Of a stretch of 59,635 nt of DNA, positions 1-10,300 are shown in pieces; the first letter of the stretch is position 1; every line of letters begins with the position of its first letter. The notes beneath the pieces were generated by a model. That model did no database searches and was not told the DNA's origin. It saw only the letters and a list, made by a program, of their open reading frames with translations. The stretch comes from Paludibacteraceae bacterium (GTDB lineage: Bacteria > Bacteroidota > Bacteroidia > Bacteroidales > Paludibacteraceae), in the NCBI GenBank assembly GCA_017527905.1, contig JAFXPK010000007.1:1-59635 (forward strand), read 5' to 3'. Made by a program: the position numbers and the translations under genes.

Positions 1-717
1 ACGGGCGATGAGCTGGTGATCCAGAGCACGGCCGCTGGCGTGACATACTACGACGCAAGCTACAGTGAGAACAACACGTACACGTACACGCTGGAGCACG
101 CCAACCAGTACGGAGTCGGGGTCACCACGACGTACGGAACGCTGAGCATCGAGAAGAAGGCGTTGACGATCACGGCGGACAACGCGGAGAAGGCGTACGA
201 CGGTACACCGTTGACGAAGGACACGTACACCAACAGCGAGCTGGCAAACTGCGACCATGTCGAGTCGGTTACCGTCGAGGGTAGCCAGACGGAGGTTGGC
301 GAGAGTGATAACACCCCAAGCGAAGCCTTCATCCAGGACGGCACGGGAGTCGACCGCACGGGTAACTACGAGATCACCTACGTGAAGGGCACGCTGACGG
401 TAACGGCGAACATGGAGCCGATCACGATCGCGAGCGCAAGCAACAGCTGGACGTACGACTGCACGAACCACAATTACGAGACCTACACGGTGACCTACGG
501 CGGCGTGACTGTCTCCCCGGAGGCTGACGGCAAGACGTTCATACTGCCTACGGGCGATGAGCTGGTGATCCAAAGCACGGCCGCTGGCGTGACATACTAC
601 GACGCAAGCTACAGTGAGAACAACACGTACACGTACACGCTGGAGCACGCCGACCAGTACGGAGGCGGGGTCACCACGACGTACGGAACGCTGAGCATAG
701 AGAAGAGACCGCTGACG
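1..717 (+). repeat. Near-identical in-gene duplication with a 549-bp period
   Basis: Bases 1-168 and 550-717 are almost identical, with a handful of substitutions and no gaps (offset 549 bp, 183 codons). Both encode the same MBG-type module (TGDELVIQSTAAG to GTLSIEK). Codon choice here is strongly GC-ending (acg, ctg, gcg), unlike the rest of the gene. The array probably continues upstream of the window. Confidence 0.85.
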
Positions 718-3700
718 ATTACGGCAAACAGTGCGGAGAAGACGTACGATGGCATCGCTTTGGTTGATGGTGGTTACTCTACCGATGGAGGAGAGGCTCC
801 ATGCGATGAGGTGTCTAGTGTTACGATCGATGGCTCTCAGTTGAATGTCGGATCGAGTGATAATGTCATAAGCGATGTGCTTATCAAGGATAGAACGACT
901 GGAACAGATGTGACCAGTTCTTATGAAATAACCAAAGTGTCTGGTCTCTTGACCGTTACGAATGCCACAATCAGCTTGGCTTGCGCAGACAAGGAGAAGG
1001 TATACGATGGCGAGGCATTGACGACGACGGCGAGTGCGATAGGCAAAGTGGCGGGTGAGGTATTCGTAATAGAGTACTCTCTCGATCAGACTGCTTGGAG
1101 TGAGACCGCACCAAGCCGTACGAATGTCGGCGAAACCCAAGTATATGTGAGGGCTAGTCTGGCCAACTATAACACTGCATACTGCGATTACAAGTTAACA
1201 GTGACCCCTCTTGATGTTATTGTCAATGTTGCAGGTAATTCAAAGACAGTTGTTTATGATGGTACGGAGCATGACACGACAGGTTATGTGTGGAGCGCTA
1301 ATACGACATTGTATACAGTAAATGACTTCTCGTTTACAGGTGATTCAACGGTTAAGGGAACGACTGTTGGTACGTATCCAATGAATTTGGACAAAGACCA
1401 ATTCGCGAATGTTAACCCTAACTTCGGCAATGTGACGTTCAATGTTACGGATGGAGAGTTGGTTATTACTCCTCTTGAAGGTGTCATCGTGACGATCACG
1501 AAACACTCCGATTCCATCACGTTCGACGGTGCGGAGCATGTTCTGACAGGCTACGACTTCGCTAGCAATAATCCGTTGTATGTTGAGAGCTACATGAAGT
1601 TCAACGGAACGGAGAATGACACGACAGCTAGGGGAATCAACGTCGGCAACTATGGCATGACCTTCGATAAGACGATGTTCGAGAACACCAACCCTAACTT
1701 CAAGGATGTTGCGTTCGAAGTGGTGGAGGATAGTCTGACCATCCTGCCTATACCGGTTCACGTGACGATTACAAAACACCACATGACGGTGGCATACGAT
1801 GGTCAGGAGCATAGCGTGAGCGGCTACGACTTCGAAAGCGACAATGCCTTGTATGGGCGCGATGACCTGATGTTCACGGGTGCGGAAAGCGATAGCATCG
1901 CTAAGGGCACAGAGGTGGGCAAGTATGGTATGACATTCACGGTGGACGATTTCAAGAATACGAACAATAACTTCGATAGGGTGATCATCACGATAGTAGA
2001 GAAGGATAGCTTGGAAATCACGCCTATCTCTGTGAATGTGACGATTACGAAGCACGGATTGACGCATGAATACGATAAAAACACCCATATGGTGAGTGGC
2101 TATGACTTCGCAAGCGATAATGATTTGTACAAGAGGGAAGATCTTGTGTTTATCAGACCTTTGAATGACTCGATTGCATCGGGTCTTGCTGTCGGCAAGT
2201 ATGGTATGAGGTTCACGGCGGACGATTTCGAGAATACGAACCCTAACTTCGACAATGTTATCATCACGATAGTGGAGGATAGTCTGGTGATTACTCCTGC
2301 CTCCGCAAACGTGACGATTACGAAACATGGTCTGACGGTAACGTATGATGGATACACCAAGATGGTTGTCGGTTATGACTTTGAAAGCGACAATGAATTG
2401 TATTTGAGTGAGTTCCTTCAGTTCACGGGTGAGCCTGGCAGCTATATCACCTCCGGCAAGGATGTCGGCAAGTATGGCATGGCGTTCACTGCGGATGACT
2501 TTGAGAATGCTAATAAGAACTTTGCTAACGTGACTGTACGTGTGGTGGAGGATAGCTTGGTGATCTTGCCTGCTGATGCTGCCGTGACAATCATGGGCCA
2601 TTCATTGAGCGTGGATTATGATGGCAAGTCCCATACTGTGAGCGGGTTCGACTGGACGAGCGACAATGAAATCTACAATGTGGAGGGTACATTCTCCTTC
2701 TCCGGCGATAGCCTGTTGACGCAGACAGAGCCAGGCGCTTACTTCTTTGGCATGATTGATGCGGACTTCATCAATACGAACCCTAACTTCGGTAACGTGA
2801 CATTCAAGGTGGTGGCTGATGGCCAATTGATCATCAACAAGCTTGACGTGAAATGTCCTGATGAAAGCGAGAATATCCTTGTGGAGGCATGCTCAGGTTT
2901 GACGTTGTCGGATGTCGAGGATTCTTTGATGAAGCGAGGTATGAAACCAACCGCCACATATGCTAATTTCGCCACCCATGATACGGTTAGCCTTGTGCCT
3001 TCTGTTGTGAAGTACATGGTGGACGGCTCGAATCGTTGGAGAAACATCGACTCTAAGTATCAGCTCGAATATAACAAGGAATTGACCATCAGATGGATCT
3101 ACAATAGCGATTACAATGCTAATCCTAAACTGGATTCATGCGAGTTGAGCCTCATCCTGAAGGATACGACGCTCCCTGTATTCGATTGCGCTGGCATCGA
3201 TCCTGAACCATTCTTGACGGTCATCGATGGTAATTGTGATATCCCTTACAAGGAGTTGACCTTTAACTCGTACGAGGCATCCGACAATTGCGATGGCATC
3301 GTGAAGGGTATCCTTTCATGGACAACCAACTTGGTGGATAGCGTGAAACGTTCCGACCGCTTCAAGGTGGGCGTTCCTTACGAGTTGAATTGGGTATTCC
3401 AAGATGCTACGGGTAACAAGGTGACTTGTCCTCAATCTATGTCGTTGATCTCGAATATTCCTCCGATTTCAAATTGTGACGTCCGTTACAAGACGATTTC
3501 GAAGGTTATCTCCAGCGCTTGCGAGATGTCGGCTGACGAGATGAACATCAAGGCGCCTGACGCATACGAGGTTTGTACGAACGAGCCTGCTCAAGGTGTA
3601 GGCCGCAGGACAAGCGGACGAGGCATGGATGACCCTTACTTAGTGGGTCGTGACACCATCGTCTGGACATACACCAGCGTGCACACGACGGGCATCTCTT

Positions 3701-6700
3701 ACTGCGAACAATATGTCGTTGTGAAGAGTGATTTGCCTCCAGTGTTTGATTGCGACTCCCTGAAGGATGCTGTCATCACGAAGGTGATCGCCGGCGCTTG
3801 CGAGACCTCCGCCGCATCGATGGAAATCCAGACACCTGTGGCATTCGATCCTTGCACGAAAGAACCGTTGCTCGGCGAGGGACGTAGGACAAGCGGTCGA
3901 AGCATGGACGATCCTTACACCGTGGGCCATGACACGATCATCTGGACCTTCACGGGTGAGTACACGACGGGTGTCACCACTTGCGAACAATATGTCTATG
4001 TACAGAGCGATTTGGCACCTATCGCCAATTGTGATTCTTTGAAGAACGCACCAATCACCAAAGTGATTGCAGGAGCTTGCGAGACCTCCGCCGCATCGAT
4101 GGAGATCCAAACACCTACCGCAATTGAGGCTTGTACGGGCAACTTGTTGCAGGGTGTAGGCCGCAGAACGAGCGGACGAGGCATGGATGACCCTTACTTC
4201 GTAGGCCATGACACTATCGTATGGACCTTCACGGGTGTATATGCGACGGGTGAGACCTCTTGCGAGCAATACGTCTTCGTACAGAGCGATTTGAAGCCAC
4301 TCTTCGATTGCGCTACGTTGGCGGATACGGTGATTTACCTTGCCGCAGACCAATGTGCGACGGCTAAGGGACAGGTGGTATTGCCTACACCGGTAGCCAA
4401 GGACGCTTGTGTGGATGTGGATCTCCTCGGCGAGTTGCGCAGAAAGGGTGATTTGACGCCTGACGACTCTTACCCTAAGGGTGAGACGGTGGTTGATTGG
4501 GTATTCACCAGTCCATACAGCGTGGCATCTCTGACATGTCCTCAACGTGTAATCGTCAAGGATACGATCGCTCCTACACCAGACTGCGGCGTTTTGGATA
4601 CTGTCCGCGCTTACATCACCAACGACTCATGGTACCAAGACCATCTCGCTTACGATGAGGTGGTTGCCGCCGGACTCACTACTCCTGTATGGGAGGACCC
4701 TTGTGACGGTGAAGTCTATGTGTTAGGTCTCTTCGAGGACGGTTCTCATTATCAGCAGTACATCTACGTGCCGGGTGAGAAGACCATCGTTTGGACATTC
4801 ACTGACCTGTCTGGCAACTCATCCACTTGTAAACAGGTTATCCAAGTGGTGGATTCCTTGAGGGATTCTCTGGAATGCCCGAACCGCCTGGATGGTACGG
4901 TATACGCTTGCTTGGACGAGGTGCCTGCACCTTACGGATCCTATGCGGATCTCAAGTATGCCGGCGGATGGTTTAGCACGGAGGCTAAATTGTTGGAGGA
5001 TTCCTACACCGCTACGGACCGCTTCGAGGGAGACTCCTGCGAGATGACCATCTACAGAACATATATGCTGAATGATATCAGGGGTAGGGAATATACTTGT
5101 GTGGATGTGATGACGGTGAAGGATACCATCGCACCGACATTCTCCCGCATCTTGAAGGATACGCTCCTCACTTGTAAGGATACGATCTTCGATCCTGTGC
5201 TGATCACCGCTACGGACAATTGTGGCGAGGAGGTGAAGGTTACACTCACTGAAACGAACAAGCGCGGATCGAACCCAGACTCGGCTGACTATTACAGTTA
5301 TGACATAGAGCGTCTCTACGAGGCGGTTGACCGTTGTGGCAACTATACTTCCATGCTGCAGATCGTCATGATGCGTGATACGACACCTCCTGTCATCGTT
5401 GTGGCTAACAACTGGCGTGACACTTCACTCCCGAAACCGTTGAAGGGTTGCGTCTATGAGGTGCCGGATTACACCGAGGATGTGCTCTCCATGGTTCATG
5501 ACGATTGCTCCGAGCCGGACTTCATCCGCGCGTCACAGAATCCGCCTGCGGGTACTATGATCGATGTCTCCACCAATGTGTGGATCTATGTCAGGGATGC
5601 TAGCGGCAATATGGATAGTGTCGCCAAGTACCTGATGGTTCAGTTGAGACATGAGATCGTCTCTGTGATTGCTCCGTCAAGAGATACGTGCGTCCTCCAA
5701 GACCAAGGCTTGACGCTCGCGAGCCAAGACATCCGTTATGCGAGCGGTAGGGTAGCCTACGAGAGGGCGAACGGAACGATACGTCTCGTGCCGAGTGTGT
5801 TCTGCTACGACTATTACTTGGGTGATGTCTCCCCTGAGAATGTCATCTATAGTGATAACCCTCGCACTTACGCTTCGCAGTTCGCGGATGTCGTCTCCAT
5901 GTATCCTTCCCAATTCGAGGCCTCTTTCGAGTTGACGAAACTCTACCGTCATTCACAGAGCGGAATCTACTCGTTCGTTGTGATGGATACGACAACGGGA
6001 TGTTCCGATACCGCTAGGGCGTATATCAACTTGTTGGAGCGTCCTAAGGTGAACTTGAACGCGGTGACTGTCCCTGTCTGCGAAGGCTTGGAGGTCGACC
6101 TGAACCAATATGTGCGTTGCGTGGACGACATGGGCGCTGAGATAACTGACCAGTATTGGCTGGTGGATGGCAATGTGGTACGTCGGGAAGACACGTTGGT
6201 GGCTTCGTCCGCTTTGGAGGGCAAGTCTGCTATCTACTACGTGGAGAACCGATGCGGATCGACCACATCTCTTGATTCGCACGTCATGCTCTCCTGCGAT
6301 GACAAGGCCTTGTCCACGGAGGATTCTCTCCTCTATCTCGATGGAGACTTGTCGGCTCTGGCGATGTTGCGTATGAATGAGTTGGCGGCGGAGGATTCGC
6401 TTGTCTTCGACATCCACTACCGTCTGAACCCTGACGACGTCACGATCGTCTCCACCCCGGGCAACCCTTCACGTATCTGGCAAGGTGAATCCATTCGTCT
6501 CGATCTGCAGACGACCCAGCCTTACCAATACCTCTTGTGGAAGAAGGTGGTTCGCAAGTATGATATGCGTAACTACGATGTCTTGACAGACGAGGGCTTC
6601 TTCTACGACAATGAGCCGAAGGATAAGGAGGATGTGGTGGTTGACTATTCAGGACGTCCTTACTTCGTGGACGATCCGAAGGATACCACGTTCTACTACG

Positions 6701-6996
6701 CGACCATCTCCGATGGTATCTGTCCTGAGACCTCTTCCCCTGTTGTGGAGGTGGATGTCCTGAGGCATATACCGACCGCCTTCACACCTTATGGACAGGA
6801 CGGTTTGAACGATGTCTTCATGGTGGGTCATGAGGTGATCATCTACGACCGATACGGCAACAAGGTGTTCGAAGGTCCGAACGGATGGCCGGGCACTCGC
6901 ATGGGCAAGTTGGTTGAGCCAGCGGTATACTTCTACGACGTGAAGATGGCCAACGGCGAGTGGATGCAAGGCACGATAGAGGTTGTTCGATTCTAG
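1..6996 (+). CDS. Giant T9SS type B surface protein with MBG-like and HYR-like repeats (5' partial)
   Basis: The reading frame is open from the first base, so the gene starts upstream; 2331 residues are visible. It begins with MBG/YDG-type modules (AYDG and TYDG motifs). Six modules of about 90 residues follow (nt 1210-2838), recognisable by VTITKH, YDG, GYDF and NPNF. Then come HYR-like modules with paired Cys and DASGN or DATGN turns, including three copies (nt 3469-4302; 92, 93 and 93 residues) of the module expanded 18-fold in the next gene. The last ~76 residues (from nt 6766; PTAFTP, DGLNDVF, DRYGNKVFEG) form a gliding-motility-type C-terminal domain, the type B T9SS sorting signal. Inferred role: a cell-surface or secreted adhesin or matrix protein with no visible catalytic domain. 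Everything from about residue 950 onward is collinear with the second half of the downstream gene, so the two are paralogs. Confidence 0.85.
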   Translation, partial: TGDELVIQSTAAGVTYYDASYSENNTYTYTLEHANQYGVGVTTTYGTLSIEKKALTITADNAEKAYDGTPLTKDTYTNSELANCDHVESVTVEGSQTEVGESDNTPSEAFIQDGTGVDRTGNYEITYVKGTLTVTANMEPITIASASNSWTYDCTNHNYETYTVTYGGVTVSPEADGKTFILPTGDELVIQSTAAGVTYYDASYSENNTYTYTLEHADQYGGGVTTTYGTLSIEKRPLTITANSAEKTYDGIALVDGGYSTDGGEAPCDEVSSVTIDGSQLNVGSSDNVISDVLIKDRTTGTDVTSSYEITKVSGLLTVTNATISLACADKEKVYDGEALTTTASAIGKVAGEVFVIEYSLDQTAWSETAPSRTNVGETQVYVRASLANYNTAYCDYKLTVTPLDVIVNVAGNSKTVVYDGTEHDTTGYVWSANTTLYTVNDFSFTGDSTVKGTTVGTYPMNLDKDQFANVNPNFGNVTFNVTDGELVITPLEGVIVTITKHSDSITFDGAEHVLTGYDFASNNPLYVESYMKFNGTENDTTARGINVGNYGMTFDKTMFENTNPNFKDVAFEVVEDSLTILPIPVHVTITKHHMTVAYDGQEHSVSGYDFESDNALYGRDDLMFTGAESDSIAKGTEVGKYGMTFTVDDFKNTNNNFDRVIITIVEKDSLEITPISVNVTITKHGLTHEYDKNTHMVSGYDFASDNDLYKREDLVFIRPLNDSIASGLAVGKYGMRFTADDFENTNPNFDNVIITIVEDSLVITPASANVTITKHGLTVTYDGYTKMVVGYDFESDNELYLSEFLQFTGEPGSYITSGKDVGKYGMAFTADDFENANKNFANVTVRVVEDSLVILPADAAVTIMGHSLSVDYDGKSHTVSGFDWTSDNEIYNVEGTFSFSGDSLLTQTEPGAYFFGMIDADFINTNPNFGNVTFKVVADGQLIINKLDVKCPDESENILVEACSGLTLSDVEDSLMKRGMKPTATYANFATHDTVSLVPSVVKYMVDGSNRWRNIDSKYQLEYNKELTIRWIYNSDYNANPKLDSCELSLILKDTTLPVFDCAGIDPEPFLTVIDGNCDIPYKELTFNSYEASDNCDGIVKGILSWTTNLVDSVKRSDRFKVGVPYELNWVFQDATGNKVTCPQSMSLISNIPPISNCDVRYKTISKVISSACEMSADEMNIKAPDAYEVCTNEPAQGVGRRTSGRGMDDPYLVGRDTIVWTYTSVHTTGISYCEQYVVVKSDLPPVFDCDSLKDAVITKVIAGACETSAASMEIQTPVAFDPCTKEPLLGEGRRTSGRSMDDPYTVGHDTIIWTFTGEYTTGVTTCEQYVYVQSDLAPIANCDSLKNAPITKVIAGACETSAASMEIQTPTAIEACTGNLLQGVGRRTSGRGMDDPYFVGHDTIVWTFTGVYATGETSCEQYVFVQSDLKPLFDCATLADTVIYLAADQCATAKGQVVLPTPVAKDACVDVDLLGELRRKGDLTPDDSYPKGETVVDWVFTSPYSVASLTCPQRVIVKDTIAPTPDCGVLDTVRAYITNDSWYQDHLAYDEVVAAGLTTPVWEDPCDGEVYVLGLFEDGSHYQQYIYVPGEKTIVWTFTDLSGNSSTCKQVIQVVDSLRDSLECPNRLDGTVYACLDEVPAPYGSYADLKYAGGWFSTEAKLLEDSYTATDRFEGDSCEMTIYRTYMLNDIRGREYTCVDVMTVKDTIAPTFSRILKDTLLTCKDTIFDPVLITATDNCGEEVKVTLTETNKRGSNPDSADYYSYDIERLYEAVDRCGNYTSMLQIVMMRDTTPPVIVVANNWRDTSLPKPLKGCVYEVPDYTEDVLSMVHDDCSEPDFIRASQNPPAGTMIDVSTNVWIYVRDASGNMDSVAKYLMVQLRHEIVSVIAPSRDTCVLQDQGLTLASQDIRYASGRVAYERANGTIRLVPSVFCYDYYLGDVSPENVIYSDNPRTYASQFADVVSMYPSQFEASFELTKLYRHSQSGIYSFVVMDTTTGCSDTARAYINLLERPKVNLNAVTVPVCEGLEVDLNQYVRCVDDMGAEITDQYWLVDGNVVRREDTLVASSALEGKSAIYYVENRCGSTTSLDSHVMLSCDDKALSTEDSLLYLDGDLSALAMLRMNELAAEDSLVFDIHYRLNPDDVTIVSTPGNPSRIWQGESIRLDLQTTQPYQYLLWKKVVRKYDMRNYDVLTDEGFFYDNEPKDKEDVVVDYSGRPYFVDDPKDTTFYYATISDGICPETSSPVVEVDVLRHIPTAFTPYGQDGLNDVFMVGHEVIIYDRYGNKVFEGPNGWPGTRMGKLVEPAVYFYDVKMANGEWMQGTIEVVRF
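1210..2838 (+). repeat. Six diverged ~90-residue YDG/MBG-like modules
   Basis: Six consecutive modules share the order VTITKH - YDG - GYDF - (F/S)xG - VGKYGM - NPNF - VVEDSLVITP. They average 90.5 codons. They are well diverged at DNA level, so this array looks older than the 549-bp duplication at the window start. Confidence 0.75.
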
Positions 6997-7031
6997 GACT
7001 TTCATACAAATAGGGTGTTTTTTGTTAGCAG

Positions 7032-7069
7032 GTGGGGACGCGATTATGTGCCGTCCCCACGCTTTTTTT
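7032..7069 (+). terminator. Intrinsic terminator
   Basis: Perfect 9-bp stem (GTGGGGACG and CGTCCCCAC) around an 11-nt loop, then a T-run at 7063-7069. It lies 35 bp after the stop codon of the upstream giant gene. Confidence 0.85.
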
Positions 7070-7366
7070 GCAGGACCTACAGTCTGTGCTGTGCGAATCT
7101 TTATGCTTTATTATCAGTTTTTTAGAAGCAATATCCTCTTTTTTGTTGATTTTCTTTGTTTGAGGGGCGGTTAATCGCTATGAAATTTGTATTTTTGCCA
7201 CCAATTTGGGATTTTAGGTATTTGGTGTGATTGCTAGTTTGATTGTGTAATGGTGAAATAGATTGAATATTAACCGATTACTTAGTTCCAATGCGACACT
7301 GATGTTTAAGAGCGTTCCCGTTATGACACTGTTATTCATTTCGGGCGGAAAAAATATAATAGAATT
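7070..7366 (+). other. Intergenic region between the giant genes; weak promoter candidate
   Basis: No gene is visible in about 300 bp. TATTTTTG at 7190-7197 fits the Bacteroidetes -7 element, but no TTTG sits 18-20 nt upstream (the nearest is 27 nt away). If used, the leader of the 5366-residue gene would be about 160 nt. Nothing else is recognisable. Confidence 0.35.
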
Positions 7367-10300
7367 ATGAGGCGTTTATTGGCTGGAAATTTGTTTTTGA
7401 AGTTCTTTTTTGTAACTCTTTTTATCTCTTGGGGATTATCGGCTTCGGCGCAAACTATAACTGGACCGACTAAAGCGTGTGTGGATGACCCGGTTGCATT
7501 CGAGGTGACTGACCGTGGACCAATCGCTCCTGATGAACCTTTGCAGTGGTGGATTTCAAAGGGAGATGCGAATCGTTATGAGGCGTATAAGCAGACCCGG
7601 GGAAATAGAGTGGTGCTGAGTGCGATGCCGAACCAACCTATTTATGTGATGGTCACGAAGGTGGGTGATGATAGACCTGCTGGTGGTACGGCAATGTGGA
7701 CGGTGACACAAAAAACAAGTGGTTGTCGTGATATGCAGTGTCAAGAGACCGCCTCTGGCGATTATTATTTCGGAACGGATTTTACCCCAGTACATGGTGG
7801 CACTAACCAAGAGTTCACGGGAAACCCGAACCAGTTGGTTAATTATTTCCCGAATGAGGTGTACGTGGGAAAGCAAACGAATTCATACTCATTCCAATTA
7901 AGGACCACGGAAGATTTGATAAGTAACCGAGGGGTTCCGTCTGGTTATTTGCCCCAAACGGAAGTCCAGAATTATTATTTGGATGTGGATTTGGCAAAGT
8001 CCGACCAACCTTATCCATTTCAGGTAAACTTTACCGATCCTTATTATAAGGTCGGTACGACAAAACTCTCTTTTAACATATTGATTAGAGCTTATTTGTA
8101 CATTGGTTGCTCCACCAGCCAAGAATATAAGGTGAAGTTTGAGGGTGATTATGGAGTGGAGGTGTCCAATGTGGAAGCTGCCATCTACGTGTTGGACATG
8201 AATACGGGAAGTGATTACTATTTTGCAACAAATAGTAATAGACAACCTGAAATGACGATGACAGGTAGGAGTGCCGTTGGTGTGGTTAACTCGAATCAAG
8301 GAACTGGAGATTTGAGGGGGCAGCAGTTGGAGTCTGGCCATATGTATCGTATTGACATGATTTATTCTGGAAAGTTCACTGGTCAGCGTAAGTCTTTTGG
8401 TTTCCAACCTAAGTTCTTCACCTCTAATAAGGCAGAATGTAAGCAGAGTAATCGTTTGTTAATCGACTATATCAGTTATGAGACGGAGGCGGTGTGTGTG
8501 ACTCCACGTCTTGCGTGCGTGGGGGATTCCGTGTTAGTGAATACGGCTGGTTTCCCTGCAATGTCTAATATTGATTGGTATAAGAAAGTTGGGAATAGCT
8601 ATGTCCCTATACCTAATGATGAGGTGAAATATGTGCTTACGAATGGAAGAAGAAAACAGGCCTATATTAAGATGGTGAATTGGGGTGTGACTTCTTATCG
8701 AGCCCAATCGTCCAATCATTCATCCACTTTCGTTGATTTTGACCTTACTGGCGATGATTGTAGCGATGTGTTGCATCCACTCATATCGGGTACGGACCCT
8801 GTTTGCGCTGGTGGTGGACGTGCTGTGACATCCCAATATTTCGTCACGAACAAGGATGCCCTTAAGTTTATGGATGGGGCGAAGGAATATCATTGGACGT
8901 TGACCTCTCCGAGTGGTGTCGATGTCACTGAGTATATCACTTCTCAGGAAGGGCCGGAGTATGACCAAATCGCCATTACTTTCCCACCAGATGCGGAGGG
9001 TAGTGACCTTTTGGATAAACCGTATATTATTACCATGGTGCCGCATGTGGGTGGTTTTGCGTATGATGAATACAAGGTTTCCAAGGAGATTTATTTGAGA
9101 AAGATTCCTGATTTGTCGGGGTTGTCCATGGAAGCAGAACCAATCTGTCCGGGTGTGCCGAATGTGACCACTGCGACGGTGAAGGGAATCGAAACTGTGA
9201 CGGAACAATCGTCTGATTATTCCTATAGTTGGAAAATCATGAACAATACTTATCCAACTAGTACTTCCGCCTTCAGCCCGGACCCAGTATTTGAAGTGCC
9301 ATTAACCCCTCATACGAATTTCTGTAGCATTACGGAAGATATAACTTTCCCATGCTATTTTGTCGTAAACAACCATGGATGTGAGGCTTCCATTTCGGAA
9401 AATGTGCTTGTCCAAAAAATGGAGGACCCATATTTCGTCAGATATGGTGTGCGTCTGAAACCTGATACTGTTTTGGAGGAAATCCGTTCTGTGGGAGATG
9501 ATTGTTTGGCTGAGGGATATTATTTGGACACCGCAAATTCTTATGTCTTCTGTGGTGGGAAAACCGTTACCGTGGATTTCTCCTATAATGCTAGCGCATA
9601 TGTGGATTATACAGATAGTATACATAAAAATCTCACATTCGAAAAGGGCGTGAACCTTTTCAGGTTTACGGTTACGGACGCATGCGATAAACAGACAAGA
9701 TACTTTATCAGGGTTCTGGCTAATGACTACACTCCTCCGACCATCGACTGTCCGAGTGACGAGGTCCTCCATCCTGTGCTTTCTTGTGATACTACATTTA
9801 TCCCTAAGAATGTGGCTTCCGGCAAGGATAACTGTGACAATGAGATTACCATCCAATACAGATCCCCGGATGGTGAGGTGGATGATTGGGTGGATTATCC
9901 TAATACAACGGACTATATCCATTTCTATGAGGGTGATTATACGATAGAATGGAAGGTTACTGACGCTTCCGGAAATTCTCAAACTTGTACGCAGAAGATC
10001 TCCATCTCGGATGAAGAGAAACCTGTCATCACTGTCAAAGAAAAAAATGACCCGGCGGGGGCTTGTAACCCTAACATTGTCGCTCCTACGTTCACGGCCA
10101 CGGATAACTGTACGCCTTCGGATCAGTTGAATATCGAGGTGACCTCCCCAGGTGAGGTGCCTGGCGATGGATGCATGATCTCCCAGACGTGGGTGGCGAA
10201 TGTGAAAGATGCAAGTGGCAATGAAGCGGACCCTGTTTCAGTCACTTATACTTGGAAGCAGGATCTCATTCCGCCTACCATGACGGGCTCGTTGCCTGAC

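Noticed and set aside
6983..7174. 63-codon frame overlapping the end of the first giant gene
   Set aside because: It covers the terminator at 7032-7069 and has no protein-like features.
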